Source of the DNA: Halichondria panicea
Lineage: Eukaryota > Porifera > Demospongiae > Suberitida > Halichondriidae
NCBI RefSeq assembly: GCF_963675165.1
Contig: NC_087388.1
Coordinates: forward strand, 2,582,800 to 2,646,799
Length of the DNA: 64,000 bases
Direction: 5' to 3'
The position numbers and the translations under genes are program-made. A model generated the notes under the pieces. It had not been told where the DNA came from and did not search any database. It worked only from the letters and a program-made list of their open reading frames with translations. Shown here one piece after another: positions 1 through 10,218 of this stretch (the stretch's first letter is position 1; every line of letters begins with the position of its first letter).

Positions 1-1086
1 GAACGTTGCCTATTACCTGTTATTTTGAAAACACAAGTATGGCCCTTCCTCTTGAATTTGCTAGATGGTAGGTATGTAGCTTTGAAATCATCCACTTATC
101 ACCTTGTAGTTGTACATCAATTAGTGCTTTGAAGTATCCAGGTGCGCACACGCAGCCTAATACAAGTTGCTATGCGCATTTGGTATCATTCAGTAGATCA
201 GTAGGTGCACATGGCATATATTCATTAACAATTCATGTGACTTCAATGAATAACAAATAAGTTGCCATGGGTATAAATATTGCATAAAAACATGAATAAT
301 AAATTTGAAACCACACCCAATTTTCAATATTTCGTTGAGTTCCAGGTTGTTCTAATTATGAACTAAGTGGCAGTCTTGAAACAGCGGTGTCATCTAGATG
401 ATTATACTTACGACTAAACTTTATGATATGTACAGCTGTTTGCATAGACCTTGCAAAATACTAAATCAGCACTGCATTACCACAAAACCACAACACAATG
501 TTGCTATGCAAACAACATGTAGTCTTAAGCAGAGATTGGGGAGAAGTGGATATGAAACTAGATCACGTGAGCTTATGCGCTTAATGTAAAACAGAGTAAA
601 AAGTTTAGGCACTCCGCGTTGCTATAAAAATGGCGGTTTAATTTGCAAAACAGGCCCATGGGAAGCTGGATGACTCACTTGAAGAATTATGATCATAATT
701 ATAATTGACTAGCCACAGATTGTTTTAAGGTGGCAATAAAATCCAGAACGCCAGATTTCCTGGTTTATTGGCTATACTAGCCTTTGTGGGACTGTAGCAG
801 AAAGCAAGTTGGTTTTCATAAGATGTTTAGTGATGAGTTTTAATGTTAGCTATGTATTCTATGTACTTGTTGGTGGTATGAAACTCACATACAAATTATG
901 GTGAGGATCGGAAATGGAGAATGGAGAATGGGCTGGGACTAGCTTGCATATACCAGCAGATAATTATGATATACATGTAGCTACTAACCGTCCACTGAAT
1001 GTATGGAAAGCAGTGTGAAGGCTGAAGAAACTGTTAGTACGAAGTACTGCAAAGGACCTCAAACACTGACATAATATGTCAGTGTT
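1..1086. repeat. Degenerate repeat-derived DNA, no gene seen
   Basis: No convincing coding region. The first ~375 bases have an imperfect direct copy at about 1730-1955; both share a stretch running from GCCATGGGTA to TTCTAATTATGAACTAAGTG. A segment near 440-515 (GCATAGACCTTGCAAAATAC onward) recurs inverted at about 1596-1690. The 1-1955 block therefore looks like a composite of related repeat copies around the hairpin element at 1087-1493. Family unknown. Confidence 0.5.
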
Positions 1087-1493
1087 TATCAACACCTTGT
1101 GCTGAGACTTGCATGCTGAACGAAAAATTGTTACGCTAAGGAACCTGCAGATAGTTGACTCGCTCACTGTGGTCACATTTCTCGTATAAGCAGCAGGCTT
1201 AAACTATCTTTTGTGATAATATCACAAAAGATAGTTTAAGTTTAAGCAGTAAAGGTACTGCAAAGAAACAGGATATACCACAGTGAGCGAGTCAACTGTG
1301 GTCACATTTCTCGTATAAGCAGCAGGCTTAAACTATCTTTTGTGATAATATCACAAAAGATAGTTTAAGTTTAAGCAGTAAAGGTACTGCAAAGAAACAG
1401 GATATACCACAGTGAGCGAGTCAACTATCTGCAGGTTCCTTAGCGTAACAATTTTTTCGTTCAGCATGCAAGTCTCAGCACAAGGTGTTGATA
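1087..1493. mobile_element. Long hairpin element (foldback/MITE-like) with internal 129-bp tandem duplication
   Basis: The outer arms, about 85 bp each (1087-1172 and 1407-1493), are inverted copies that differ by a one-base indel in an A/T run. Between them a 129-bp unit is duplicated in tandem (1166-1294 and 1295-1423). Each unit contains a 37-base palindrome (1201-1237 and 1329-1365) with 17-base arms starting AAACTATCTTTTGTGAT. The whole segment could fold into one nested cruciform. There is no ORF of note, so this is a non-autonomous element or a foldback rearrangement; superfamily unknown. Confidence 0.7.
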
Positions 1494-3690
1494 GAGACCA
1501 TTCTCCACTTCAATCCTCCCCGGTTCCATAGTCTAGTTCTAGAAGCCATCATTGCTCATAACTATACTACATGCATGTACAATTTATACTATTTGTTTGC
1601 ATAGCAACATTGCATGACATGTATGGTGGTTTTGTGGTAATGCAGTGAAGATTTGTATTTTGCAAGGTCTATGCAAACAGCTGTACGTACATATTGTTGT
1701 AATCAATTTTTTTTTAGACCTTGTTACAAAAAACGTTGCTGTCACTTCCTCTTGAAGTCCTAGATTACATCAGTGTGTAATATACGCGCAGCCTAATACA
1801 AGATCATTCAGAGGTGCACATGACATTCATTAACATTTCATGTGACTTCAATGATAAGTTGCCATGGGTAATAAAGACATGAAATAATAATTTGAAACCA
1901 CACCCAATTGCAAAATTTTGTTGAGTTCAATGTTGTTCTAATTATGAACTAAGTGACACAGCTAGTATTAGTATTGGTGATGAGCGGATGTCATCGTGGA
2001 TCTGGTGCAGAGCCTATAACAAAGACGTGAGCCTCGCTGATCCGAAGGGGGTGGTCCGAGTGGTGACGATGGCTCTCGGCATGGGTGTTGGTGTTAGGTT
2101 GACGACACTATGGCGCACCTCGATCTTTGGAGAGGAGAGCCAACCATCTTTTGGAAACCCCCGTAGATCTGACTAACACTACAAGAATTCGTCTGACTGT
2201 AGGAGGTACATGTTGCTAAAGCTGCGACAATTGCAAGAAATCTCCTTCTGCTCGTTAAATTTTCTATTATGGTGAGTGACAACATTTATAACAATACAAT
2301 GTAACTAAAAGTTGCTACTGGCGAATCACCTCAAAAACAAAAGATGAAGGCCGTAAACCAGCCGAACCGCACACACGTGTCAGATTATAATTATGTTATA
2401 GATACATACGTCTGCTAATAATACTATCGTACACATGTCTATTTCTTCACAATCCGGAGTTTGTGGTGATCATTCAGTTTCTCTCTTAGTGGATTTGATG
2501 ATTGATGCGAAACGTGAAACGTGGAAAGGTGGGTCATCTTTGGCGGCAATAGAAAGGATATCCTGATTTTGTCGTGGAATACCTGTAGCCTTGTCAAACA
2601 ATTCTCCTACGGACACCTTGCTGCTCGCGTTATATTTCCCCAATTATTTGTGTAGGTCACAGCGGTGATGTACATGGGCTGCAGCCTCAAGTGTTGGCAT
2701 TAAAAGTGGACCCGAAGGATGCGAGGTCCGTCCCACGTTGCCTAGAATTGCAATGGTGTACCGATACCCGTTCCAAAACGCTCGATTTCGGAAGAGGCAT
2801 CTGTGTAAGAGGTTAGAGCTTGGTTAGAGCTTGGTTAGATAGATACTATGTGTGTGAGAGGTGTGAGAGAGACCTGATTAAATGCAATCGGGAACAAACG
2901 AGCGTAGGGATTTGTAAGGGACCCCTCCTGGTGAATGCATGAGGTTTGAGCGGGACTGCCGACCCTTGACATGACATGGCGTTTCCGAAAGGGTGATGCT
3001 GAAGGTGCAGCCGTGTTCACCGCAGGAGCCGAGGCAGTGTTTGGCAAAATGGACACGTGGCAGTAGGGTTGGACATTCAGACGCCAAGTGTACCGCGGGT
3101 ATAAAAAGCGAGCTGGGTATCTGCAGCTAAACATGAGGCAACTAAATCTGGTGGGCGAAGCTATCTTTCGAGCATGTCATACTGAAGCCACGCAGTGGTT
3201 TGAAAACGCTCGAGCGCCAGAGGTGAGGAGCACGTGCAGTCTGCAAACATTTGCAACCACAAGTGCCACGCGACGCTTGGTAAAATGCCTGTGAACTCGC
3301 ATCTTTCGTCCCGTGAGATGGGGGGAGCACCGCATCGGGGGGAGTGGTGGCAATGGCTCCGTGTGATCGGTGTTTCCGTCGGGGTGACCGGGAGCGAGTC
3401 TGCTGCCCGGGTAGCCAAGTGAGAGAGATGACGGTGGAGATCCAGGCTCTAAGCGCCTGAGGACTTGCCCGTTCCCCTGTAAGGCTTGTAGGTAGTCCGG
3501 AGCTCGACTTGAGCAGGCACAAAGGTAGTACAGGTTCTCTACCAAGGTAACTGATATACTGCATGTGGATGGCAACCCTACTGCGTCAATGAAAGCACCG
3601 CAGGTGCTGATGCCTCGGTGGAGCTACATAACGTAAAGCTACTAAAATGTTTTAATAGCACATGATAAACAATTTAATTTTGCTGCATGC
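1494..3690. other. Intergenic, no supported gene
   Basis: Bases 1596-1955 are diverged repeat copies related to 1-515. From about 2000 to 3575 there are several overlapping open frames on both strands, none with a recognisable domain and none longer than about 140 codons. The 2900-3500 stretch is richer in G+C than its surroundings, which explains the open frames. I see no motif that would support a gene. Confidence 0.4.
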
Positions 3691-3699
3691 AAAAACTCA

Positions 3700-3990
3700 C
3701 AGAGTGGGTAACATGATTGTTCAAGTCTAAATTTAATGGCTGCATTACTTGCAGCTCTCTTGCAGCTACCAATAGCTAGTGCAGAGCTAACTACTAAGTA
3801 GAGTAGCAACTCGGTAAACAAGTTTGGCTACGTGGAAAAGGCATTCCAAGTAAGAACTCGAGAACGAAGCACGAATAAAAATCCAAGTAAACACGACTAG
3901 AAGCCTCTCCTTGAGCAGTCTACACACACAAACACACTACCGTATACGTCGCTTGCGCACATGCGTTATTTATAACTGAAGTGATCTTGT
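3700..3990 (+). repeat. Dispersed repeat, copy A (partner at ~49.8 kb)
   Basis: Contains segments shared with 49790-50170 in the same orientation, including CTTGCAGCTACCAATAGCTA, then GTGCAGAGCTAACTACTAAG, and a downstream part with ACACACAAACACA and CTTGCGCACATGCG. The copies differ by small indels and substitutions. No coding sequence was recognised; it is a dispersed interspersed repeat of unknown class. Confidence 0.6.
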
Positions 3991-4078
3991 ACCAGGAATG
4001 GAACAGGGTAGAAAGCTAGAATTATAGCCGCCAGTTAGCTGACTCCGGTCCTAGAGCCTCGAGACCACGAGACCAGCC

Positions 4079-4252
4079 GTTCGTTATCTGAAAGAACGCC
4101 TGGTCAAGTTCTAATGTGCAACTTGAGTCAGCATCATAATGATATTCATGGGTAATACACCTTGTACGGACCTTGTGCGGGCAATTACCGGTCCAAGATT
4201 TTCCTGGACCATAGAACGAGTGCTACATTAGAACTGCGTTCTTTCAGATAAC
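4079..4252. mobile_element. Small inverted-repeat element (MITE-like)
   Basis: CGTTATCTGAAAGAACG at 4081-4097 is inverted exactly as CGTTCTTTCAGATAACG at 4233-4249. The inner flanks (TTCTAATGTG / ACATTAGAAC) are also inverted, giving a ~170-bp foldback. There is no coding potential and the target duplication is not clear. Confidence 0.45.
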
Positions 4253-4844
4253 GATTGAGGCTAGAGCTACCTGTTCTCAGCATGGTTTACTCCTGAGCTG
4301 CTGTTAGTCATACATGATAACAACATCACTACATGCACTCTCTCTTCATAATCCAGCCGAGGGTTTGCACTTTAGTGCTCTAGTTTATACCTCTTGTCAA
4401 GTGTAGGAATAGCTTCTACCCACTTGGTAAAGTAAGGAACCATCGTTAGCAGTTGGAGAGAGAATACCAACAAAATCAATTCCTAGCAAACTGCACACGG
4501 ATGGGGTGAAGTTCGGGCCTGCCGCTTTCGATTAACTTGCTGGCAAATATCACAAGTAGACACCTATAAAATAAACACATAAATATTGAGGGAAGGTGTT
4601 CCTGCTGTATACATGTAGGTGTAACAATAATACAGAACCAAGTTGACATCCCGATTAACATAATAATCGCATGTTGTCCTATTATTCACTGGGATTCGTA
4701 CACACACGTCGTCAATAACGACGTGAAATTATTGCCTTGACGACCGCACGTTCGAATAACGGCCGCGGCTAATTTTTTCACTGAAACTGCAGGCCTTAAT
4801 AACAATCAATAGTATGCACTCATAACAAGCACTGGCAAGGTTAA

Positions 4845-5490
4845 CCCTTTAACCGTCGGATTCTTAATTAACAGTGAAGTGAAATGTCTGTAAATTCTCT
4901 ATCGGGCAATAAAATTCCTAGCAACCATATACCAATAGAATGCCCATAGAATGCCCATACAACAAGGAATAAAATGGTGCAACATGTGTTGCCATAACAA
5001 CCACGGTTATTATACGCTCACCCGTTTTTATCATTTTAAATGCTCGGCGAGCGGTGAGATAAAATCCAAAAAAATTTTTTTATGGATCAGCCTATCATAT
5101 GGGATGAATGTAACAGTGCTAAGATATATCGTACAATACGTACACTGTTCATTACTATTTTAGCTATACTATACTTACACTACTGACACTACTGATATTC
5201 TAGCTATACTATACTACTTGCCAGAGTCACACAGTGAGCCCACAGTGAGCCCTCTCCTGATCTTTCACCGTCCTGGTCCATAGCGCTAGCGTCTAGGTGC
5301 ATGACGTCCTCAGTCCCAGACAGTTCAAGCTGGTAGCCTTTGGGAGGTATCCTACTATCCCCTCTCCTTCATAGGCACTGTCATCACCAGAGGAGACATC
5401 GCCATTGCTGTCCTCAAGCTCATCGGCACAAGTAAACAACCTAGCCATAGCTTCGTGCGGTAAGATGCTAATGGCCCGTGACGGTTAAAG
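4845..5490 (-). mobile_element. piggyBac-like deletion derivative, copy 1
   Basis: The left end reads TTAA then CCCTTTAACCGTCGG at 4841-4859, the classic piggyBac arrangement of a TTAA target followed by CCC. The right end has GGCCCGTGACGGTTAAAG (5473-5490), an imperfect inverted match. A related element lies in opposite orientation at 37951-38779. Only a short N-terminal reading frame remains inside (5293-5448, minus), so it cannot be autonomous. The piggyBac assignment rests on the termini and the TTAA and is inference. Confidence 0.55.
5293..5448 (-). pseudogene. Acidic N-terminal fragment of a piggyBac-like transposase
   Basis: A 51-codon frame begins with ATG at 5448 and reads MARLFTCADELED, then a Ser/Asp/Gly/Glu-rich stretch and GYLPKATS before a stop. 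The related element at 38139 on the plus strand starts with the same MARLFTCAD but breaks within about 20 codons. Short acidic N-termini upstream of a DDE domain are common in piggyBac transposases. Here the catalytic part is absent, so this is a deletion relic. It could instead be a small gene of unrelated origin, though conservation between two inverted-repeat-bounded copies favours a transposon origin. Confidence 0.5.
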
Positions 5491-5499
5491 CACTCAGCT

Positions 5500-6195
5500 A
5501 CGCCTCGTGCAATTAGTATCCTTGCCATTGCTTGTTACTCGTGCACATAATTATAGAGATTGATATTTTGATTATTATGTGCACTAAAATACAAGGACAG
5601 ATGAGCAAATCTACTAACCATTTCCTTCTTAATTCAGGCAAGTTCACCCCAGATATCATCAACATGGCAAGCGAACAGCGTTTTCTTTCTCTCTCTTCGT
5701 ATCGGATCAACAGAGCGTAGCCAGGATTTTTTGGAAGAGGGGGCAAAATACATCAGCTGCGCAGCGCCGGAATTTTGACCGGAAGCCACGCCTCTTAATT
5801 ATGACATCATAATTGACTTTTCGGCCTGATGCTTTATTTGCAGCTTTATTTGCAAGATAACTGTCTATAGATTTAGACCAGAATAGCTTAACTGCAGCAA
5901 GATTCCGAAGTGCTCAGCAAGATAATCAGTAGTCGAGATCCAGAAAAAGGGGGGGCATTTCCCCTTTGCCACACCCACTGCATCATCCTAAAATATTGAG
6001 AGATATTGAGAGAATCAAACATAGATTACGTATATGTAGTGAACACTTTACTTTATTGTATTAATGATCTTTACCATTATTGAGTCACCTTTACCAGTTT
6101 TCCGTTATTATACCATGTTACGTAATACGCAATGAATTTAATCACGCAATGCGCTACTTATTCATGTCCTACCACATTGCCTCTTTTTGTGATTC
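5500..6195. other. AT-rich spacer, no gene
   Basis: Open frames on both strands around 5510-5750 overlap each other and show no domain. A segment near 5715-5985 (GCGTAGCCAGGATTTTTTGG ... CATTTCCCCTTTGCCACACC) has the look of an old interspersed repeat. Nothing else is supported. Confidence 0.35.
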
Positions 6196-7578
6196 TTACT
6201 ATATATACTTAGACGCACACACACTGTGATCCGAACGGTAACTTCTCAGCCCAAGCTTCTCCCCAGACATGACACTGGAAGGCGGAGAACCGGACCTGCC
6301 AGAAGCTGCAGCAACCCTCTCTGCAGTCTCCATCACCTGAGGCACAGTTTACCACCAGGCGCATCACCAGACCATGTTTGACCATGTGATCAGCTCACTC
6401 AGCCCCGAATTTGCTGCTGAAGTCCGTGATCTACTCCTCCGACCTCCCACAGACAACCCCCTACAACACACTCAAGGCAGCTGCTTCTACCCAGAGGAAA
6501 CTACAACAGCTCATCAGCGGCGAGGAACTCGGCAGCTCCTCCGCAGAATGCAACAGCTACTGGGTGATCAACTGGGTGCTGACGCAGACACCCTCACGAA
6601 TGTCGTATGGTAATAGCCAAGCTAGCTGACATACACACCCGAACACTGTCTCTGGAACTCGCCAAACACGGATGAGGTGGAAAAACTCAAGGAGGAAGTG
6701 ACACGCCTTGCTGACCTTGTGGCCTCACTTACCTCGACTCACAGCTCCCGAAGCCATCGTCGCCCTCGTAGTCCCGCTCCCCTTGATGCCCCAGACAAAC
6801 CCCCCAGGAACCATGCAGCTCTCAGGCCGGGCGACAAGTGTCACCGGCCCACCTTATAGTCGCCTATTTTTTGTAAGTGATGCACACACTAATACACGAT
6901 TTTTAGTTGATACAGGTTCGGAAGTCAGTGTACTGACCGACGACGTTCTTCTGGCCATAAACGACACACCCTATGGGAAACGCTCCCTCACACTCAACCT
7001 TGGAGCTCACTACCCTGGATTTTCATCATCGCTGATGTTCAGAAATCAATCCTCGGTGCTGAACATTTTGGTTTGATGGTTGACATGTCCCACAGAAACT
7101 CCTCCACATTCAGGGTATCCACTCTGCGCACTCCTCCACATTCAGGGTATCCACTCTGCGCACTCCTCTCTGAGCGCAACACTGTACCCGAAGGATACCC
7201 CTACCTCACCCTCCTCCCCTCACTCACACAGGTTGCTGTCTCCGATGCACCGGTCAAACACAACATTGCCCACCACATTGAGACTACAGGACCACCAACC
7301 TCAGCCCGTCCCAGACCGTCTCCGTGTCGCAAAGAGGGAATTCGTTCGAGCACATGCTCCAGCTGGGCATCATCAGACCTTCCCCACGGTTCCTAAAGAC
7401 CTGTCGTGCGCCTGATCCGTATCCTGTCCTGATTTTTCTTCCTCTCTACAGGGTTCCACTATATTTTCTAAACTGGATCTCGTACGTGCCTACCATCAGA
7501 TTCCTGTGGCCCCCTCGGATGTACCCAAGACGGCGATTACCACACCCTTCGGACTGTTTGAATTTGGTACAAGTTTGA
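6196..7578 (+). pseudogene. Broken Gypsy-type retrotransposon (gag, protease, RT start)
   Basis: Several frames must be combined to follow the protein. Gag is visible at 6374-6690 (FDHVISSLSPEFAAEVRDLL in one frame, STQRKLQQLISGEELG in the next, LLRRMQQLLGDQLGADADTL back in the first, then LADIHTRTLSLELAKHG). An aspartic protease starts at about 6856 (RLFFVSDAHTNTRFLVDTGS, active-site DTG). The start of reverse transcriptase follows at 7230-7400 (VSDAPVKHNIAHHIETTGPP, HMLQLGIIRPS) and at 7455-7563 ([33 protein letters not shown]). The RT catalytic box, RNase H and integrase are missing. A 31-bp tandem duplication lies near 7101-7165. The sequence ends abruptly where the ~84-bp repeat begins. 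It is clearly a dead copy of a family different from the Gypsy at 57-62 kb. Confidence 0.8.
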
Positions 7579-7735
7579 AGAGATTCGAAAGAGACTTTGA
7601 ACCACACCGAACTCTCGCAAAGTACTCCTGTACAGTAGATCGAAGAGGTTCAGAAGAGTCAAACCACATACAGTACAGTTTGATAAATAGTCGAAGAGGT
7701 TAGGAGGAGTGAAACCACACTGTGCAAGCTTTTTA
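7579..7735 (-). repeat. ~84-bp repeat family, segment 1
   Basis: Diverged monomers containing GATTCGAAAGAGACTTTGAA, CGAACTCTCGCAAAGTACTC and AGTCGAAGAGGTTAGGAGGA. Almost the same ~160 bp occurs in direct orientation at 15488-15645, and the core recurs inverted at 21188-21272. This marks the left edge of the repeat-rich Crinkler/RHS cluster and directly abuts the truncated Gypsy remnant. Confidence 0.75.
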
Positions 7736-7944
7736 GTTGAAGGAGTTTTGCAGCAAAGGCTTCTTAAATAGAATGTGTGGGATACTGAAATCAGTTATGT
7801 TGCTCTGTCAGCTTTTGTCAGACATTGGAAATTTGAGCTGAATCAGTAGTGTCAGTACTCAGATTTCACAGAAATTGTACCTATTATTCTTCATTATTCT
7901 ATTATTCTCAAGCCTACCTATTATTCTAAAAACTATTCTGGCAT

Positions 7945-8045
7945 AGGAGTCGAACCACAACGAACACCTCTCTCTCCACTCTCCAAGTGTTTGATTGTCC
8001 ATTAGTGTAGTTCGAAGAGGTTCGGAGGGATGGAACCACAACATG
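7945..8045 (+). repeat. ~84-bp repeat family, segment 2
   Basis: One monomer with GTGTAGTTCGAAGAGGTTCG followed by GAGGGATGGAACCACAAC just upstream of the spliced nuclease-like gene. It is preceded by the related GTCGAACCACAACGAACACC. Similar monomers lie at 9110-9540. Confidence 0.7.
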
Positions 8046-8073
8046 GCCTACTCTACTACTCAACAGTGCAGAA

Positions 8074-8811
8074 ATGTCTACTACCAACGACCCTGAAAGC
8101 CAGTTACTGGGCCTGTCAACAAACATTAAAATACCGATCGATGGCGTAGAGGTAGAAACCTGCTTGGCTGTGAGTCATGAATTATATTGTGTATAGTACA
8201 AACGACCAAATATACAGGGTGTAACAGATGCAGCCATCTTAGACAAAGAAGGGAATCAAATCTTCATTGCAGAGGTATTTTTTCCCTTCTACATAATTTA
8301 TATGTACATGCATAATTATTATTTTTATTATTAACAGGCCAAAACCATTGGAAAAACGTTCAGCAATCATACCATGGGGGAGGGGCAGCTACTTGTCTCA
8401 ATGCTAGCCAGTTTTATAAACATTAAAATGAAGCATCCCGTATGGGGATTTCTCCTGTCAAGTCATAGTGTAAGTGAGGTGGTAACACTGATTATGAATA
8501 CTTTTGCACATGATGTTTACTGCCTTTGTTGCCAAGCCACACGTTGAGCTTTTATTTGCTTGGCTTTTAACCCTCCAGTTAGACATTGTCCGTGTACGTC
8601 TACTGAGTGGAGAGGTTTTAGTGACGAAATGCCCTATTGGATCATTTACAGGCTTGAGGTGTGCTTCTGTGAGTTATCGACTACATCTATACAAATCTGT
8701 ATTTGACTCTCACTTCCTGCTATGTATTGTATTTTACGCATGATGTAAACTCACTCCACCCATTCCCTCCACAGATGCAATGCAAGGAAGTCTGGATTTA
8801 AACGACTGTGA
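8074..8811 (+). CDS. Five-exon small protein with PD-(D/E)XK nuclease-like signature
   Basis: Exons read from splice signals are 8074-8169, 8218-8274, 8338-8469, 8579-8658 and 8775-8811. Each intron starts GT and ends AG. Phases agree across all joins and the chain ends at TGA (8809-8811), giving 133 residues. The middle has the order Glu (VEVETCLAG), Asp (VTDAAILDKEGNQ) and Glu-x-Lys (IFIAEAKTIG), then a helix with Gln (MGEGQLLVSML) and a hydrophobic strand (HPVWGFLLSSHS). This matches the D...ExK...Q layout of PD-(D/E)XK nucleases. The assignment is by motif only. It sits alone between repeat monomers, in a cluster where other genes carry REase-like and kinase-like domains, so it may be a stand-alone effector module. 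The start at 8074 is the first ATG in frame; an earlier exon is possible. Confidence 0.6.
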
Positions 8812-8959
8812 TACTCATCTGAGATATAGACCCAGCAGCTGTGATGAGACTGATGAGACTGGTCTGGTACCTGAACCCAGCAGCCGTGAGACTGACAATA
8901 ACCAATAGACAGATGTAGTGTACACTGTGTTCTATTCAATCTTTTTATTCCAGAAGTAT

Positions 8960-9110
8960 TAAATTATTAAATGATATACAAACTAGAGCACTAAAGTGCA
9001 AACCCTCTGGCTGGTGACGTGATAATAAAGAAACCAGAAGAGTGATAATACAGTACTGGCATGTGACTAGCAGAGCTCCACCTGGGAGGAGAAGCTGAGC
9101 AACTTTGCTT
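8960..9110. other. Short spacer before repeat array
   Basis: Follows the stop of the nuclease-like gene and probably holds its 3' end. No other signal was recognised. A poly(A) signal was not identified with confidence. Confidence 0.3.
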
Positions 9111-9545
9111 GTCGATTAGTGTAGTCCGAAGAGGTTCGGAGGGATGGAACCACAACGAACACCTGAAGAACATACTTTGCAATTGTTTACTTGTGCAGGT
9201 TCGGAGGGGTCGAAACACAACGAACACCTGAAGAACACTCTCTCAAGAGTTTACTTTTCCATTAGTGTAGTTCGAAGAGGTTCGGAGGAATCGAACCACA
9301 ACGAACTCCTCTCTCTCCAAGTGTTTGATTGTCCATTAGTGTAGTTCGAAGAGGTTCGGAGGGATGGAACCACAACAAACACCAGAAGAACACACTTTTC
9401 AAATGTTTACTTGTGCATTAGTGTAGTTCGAAGAGGTTCGGAAGGGTCGAACCACAACGAATGCCTGAAGAACACTCGTGTTTGCTTGTCCATTAGTGTA
9501 GTTCGAAGAGGTTCGGAGGAGTCGAACCACAACGTCCTCTCAGTT
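9110..9545 (+). repeat. ~84-bp repeat array, segment 3
   Basis: About six consecutive monomers with GTGTAGTTCGAAGAGGTTCG, a GGAGG(G/A)(A/T) linker and CGAACCACAACGAACACC, then GAAGAACAC...AGTGTTTACTTGTGCATT. The array runs straight into the 3' cut end of the inverted header exon at about 9540. Open frames through it are repeat artefacts. Confidence 0.8.
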
Positions 9546-9846
9546 TCTTCTATTTTCCTCTTAGTTTCTTCTATATCCCTCTTAGTTTCTTCTATATCCC
9601 TCTTAGTTTCTTCTATATCCCTCTCTCCTTGCTGAATTTGTTTCGGGATCTCCATATCCTCTGTTGATGCCATGGCGCCTTGACCAATAGCCTCCATATC
9701 CATATCTTCGTGCTCGTCGGTTGACATGATGGCACCAACACAATACAGGTTCTGTGTAGAGCAGGTGAGAATCACGTGGTCATCACTGTGTGAAATTCTG
9801 CATCCACGTGAAAAGTTTGCAGAAGAAAAGTATGGTGTAAATTGTG
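9540..9846 (-). pseudogene. Inverted copy of Crinkler/RHS-type gene header exon, truncated
   Basis: From 9846 down to about 9540 the minus strand is nearly identical to plus-strand 12181-12460, including the 5' untranslated part and the ATG (9727; MSTDEHEDMDMEAIGQGAMA). The Glu/Lys-rich heptad-like repeat (IEETKRD / IEETERK) has a different copy number in the two copies. Coding stops where the copy meets the ~84-bp repeat, so the NTPase and C-terminal domain are missing. Near-identity implies a recent inverted duplication or gene conversion. It is a dead header unless joined to other exons by splicing, for which I see no evidence. Confidence 0.75.
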
Positions 9847-10218
9847 TATGCACTTAAACATTTACCCAGATCCTACCTCAATCACTTGGAGAGGATGTTC
9901 ATCAGTTGTTCGTTTTGGTTCGACCCCTCCGAACCTCTTCGAACTACACTAATGCTGATATAATAATTGTTAATTATACATTATTATAACTACACTAATT
10001 TCTGATATAATAATTGCTAATTTGAAATTGCAAAAGGTGGGTGGGGCGGCATTGCTAGTTCTGGTTCTTCAAACAACAGAGAAGTACATTACTTCTATAT
10101 AGATATCACTGTATTCCAAAACTCTCACACACAACTCCACAAGGAAGGGTTAGGGAGTTGAGCTAAAACTGGGGCGGGGCCTAATATGCGTGAACTGTCG
10201 AGTCAGAATTAGAAACAA
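9847..10218. other. Spacer between divergent header copy and micro-exon gene
   Basis: Contains one repeat monomer at about 9910-9955 (GGTTCGACCCCTCCGAACC, inverted orientation) and a short direct duplication of TAACTACACTAAT...TGATATAATAATTG near 9955-10020. It may hold promoters for the two flanking genes, but no motif decides this. Confidence 0.35.

Noticed and set aside
2835-3575. Overlapping frames of 60-140 codons on both strands
   Set aside because: They overlap in all directions in a locally G+C-rich stretch and show no domain or splice-supported structure.
9110-9540. Regularly spaced palindromic repeats resembling a CRISPR array
   Set aside because: Monomers are tandem with diverged, related 'spacers' and the setting is eukaryotic with introns; no cas genes. 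It is a satellite-like array.
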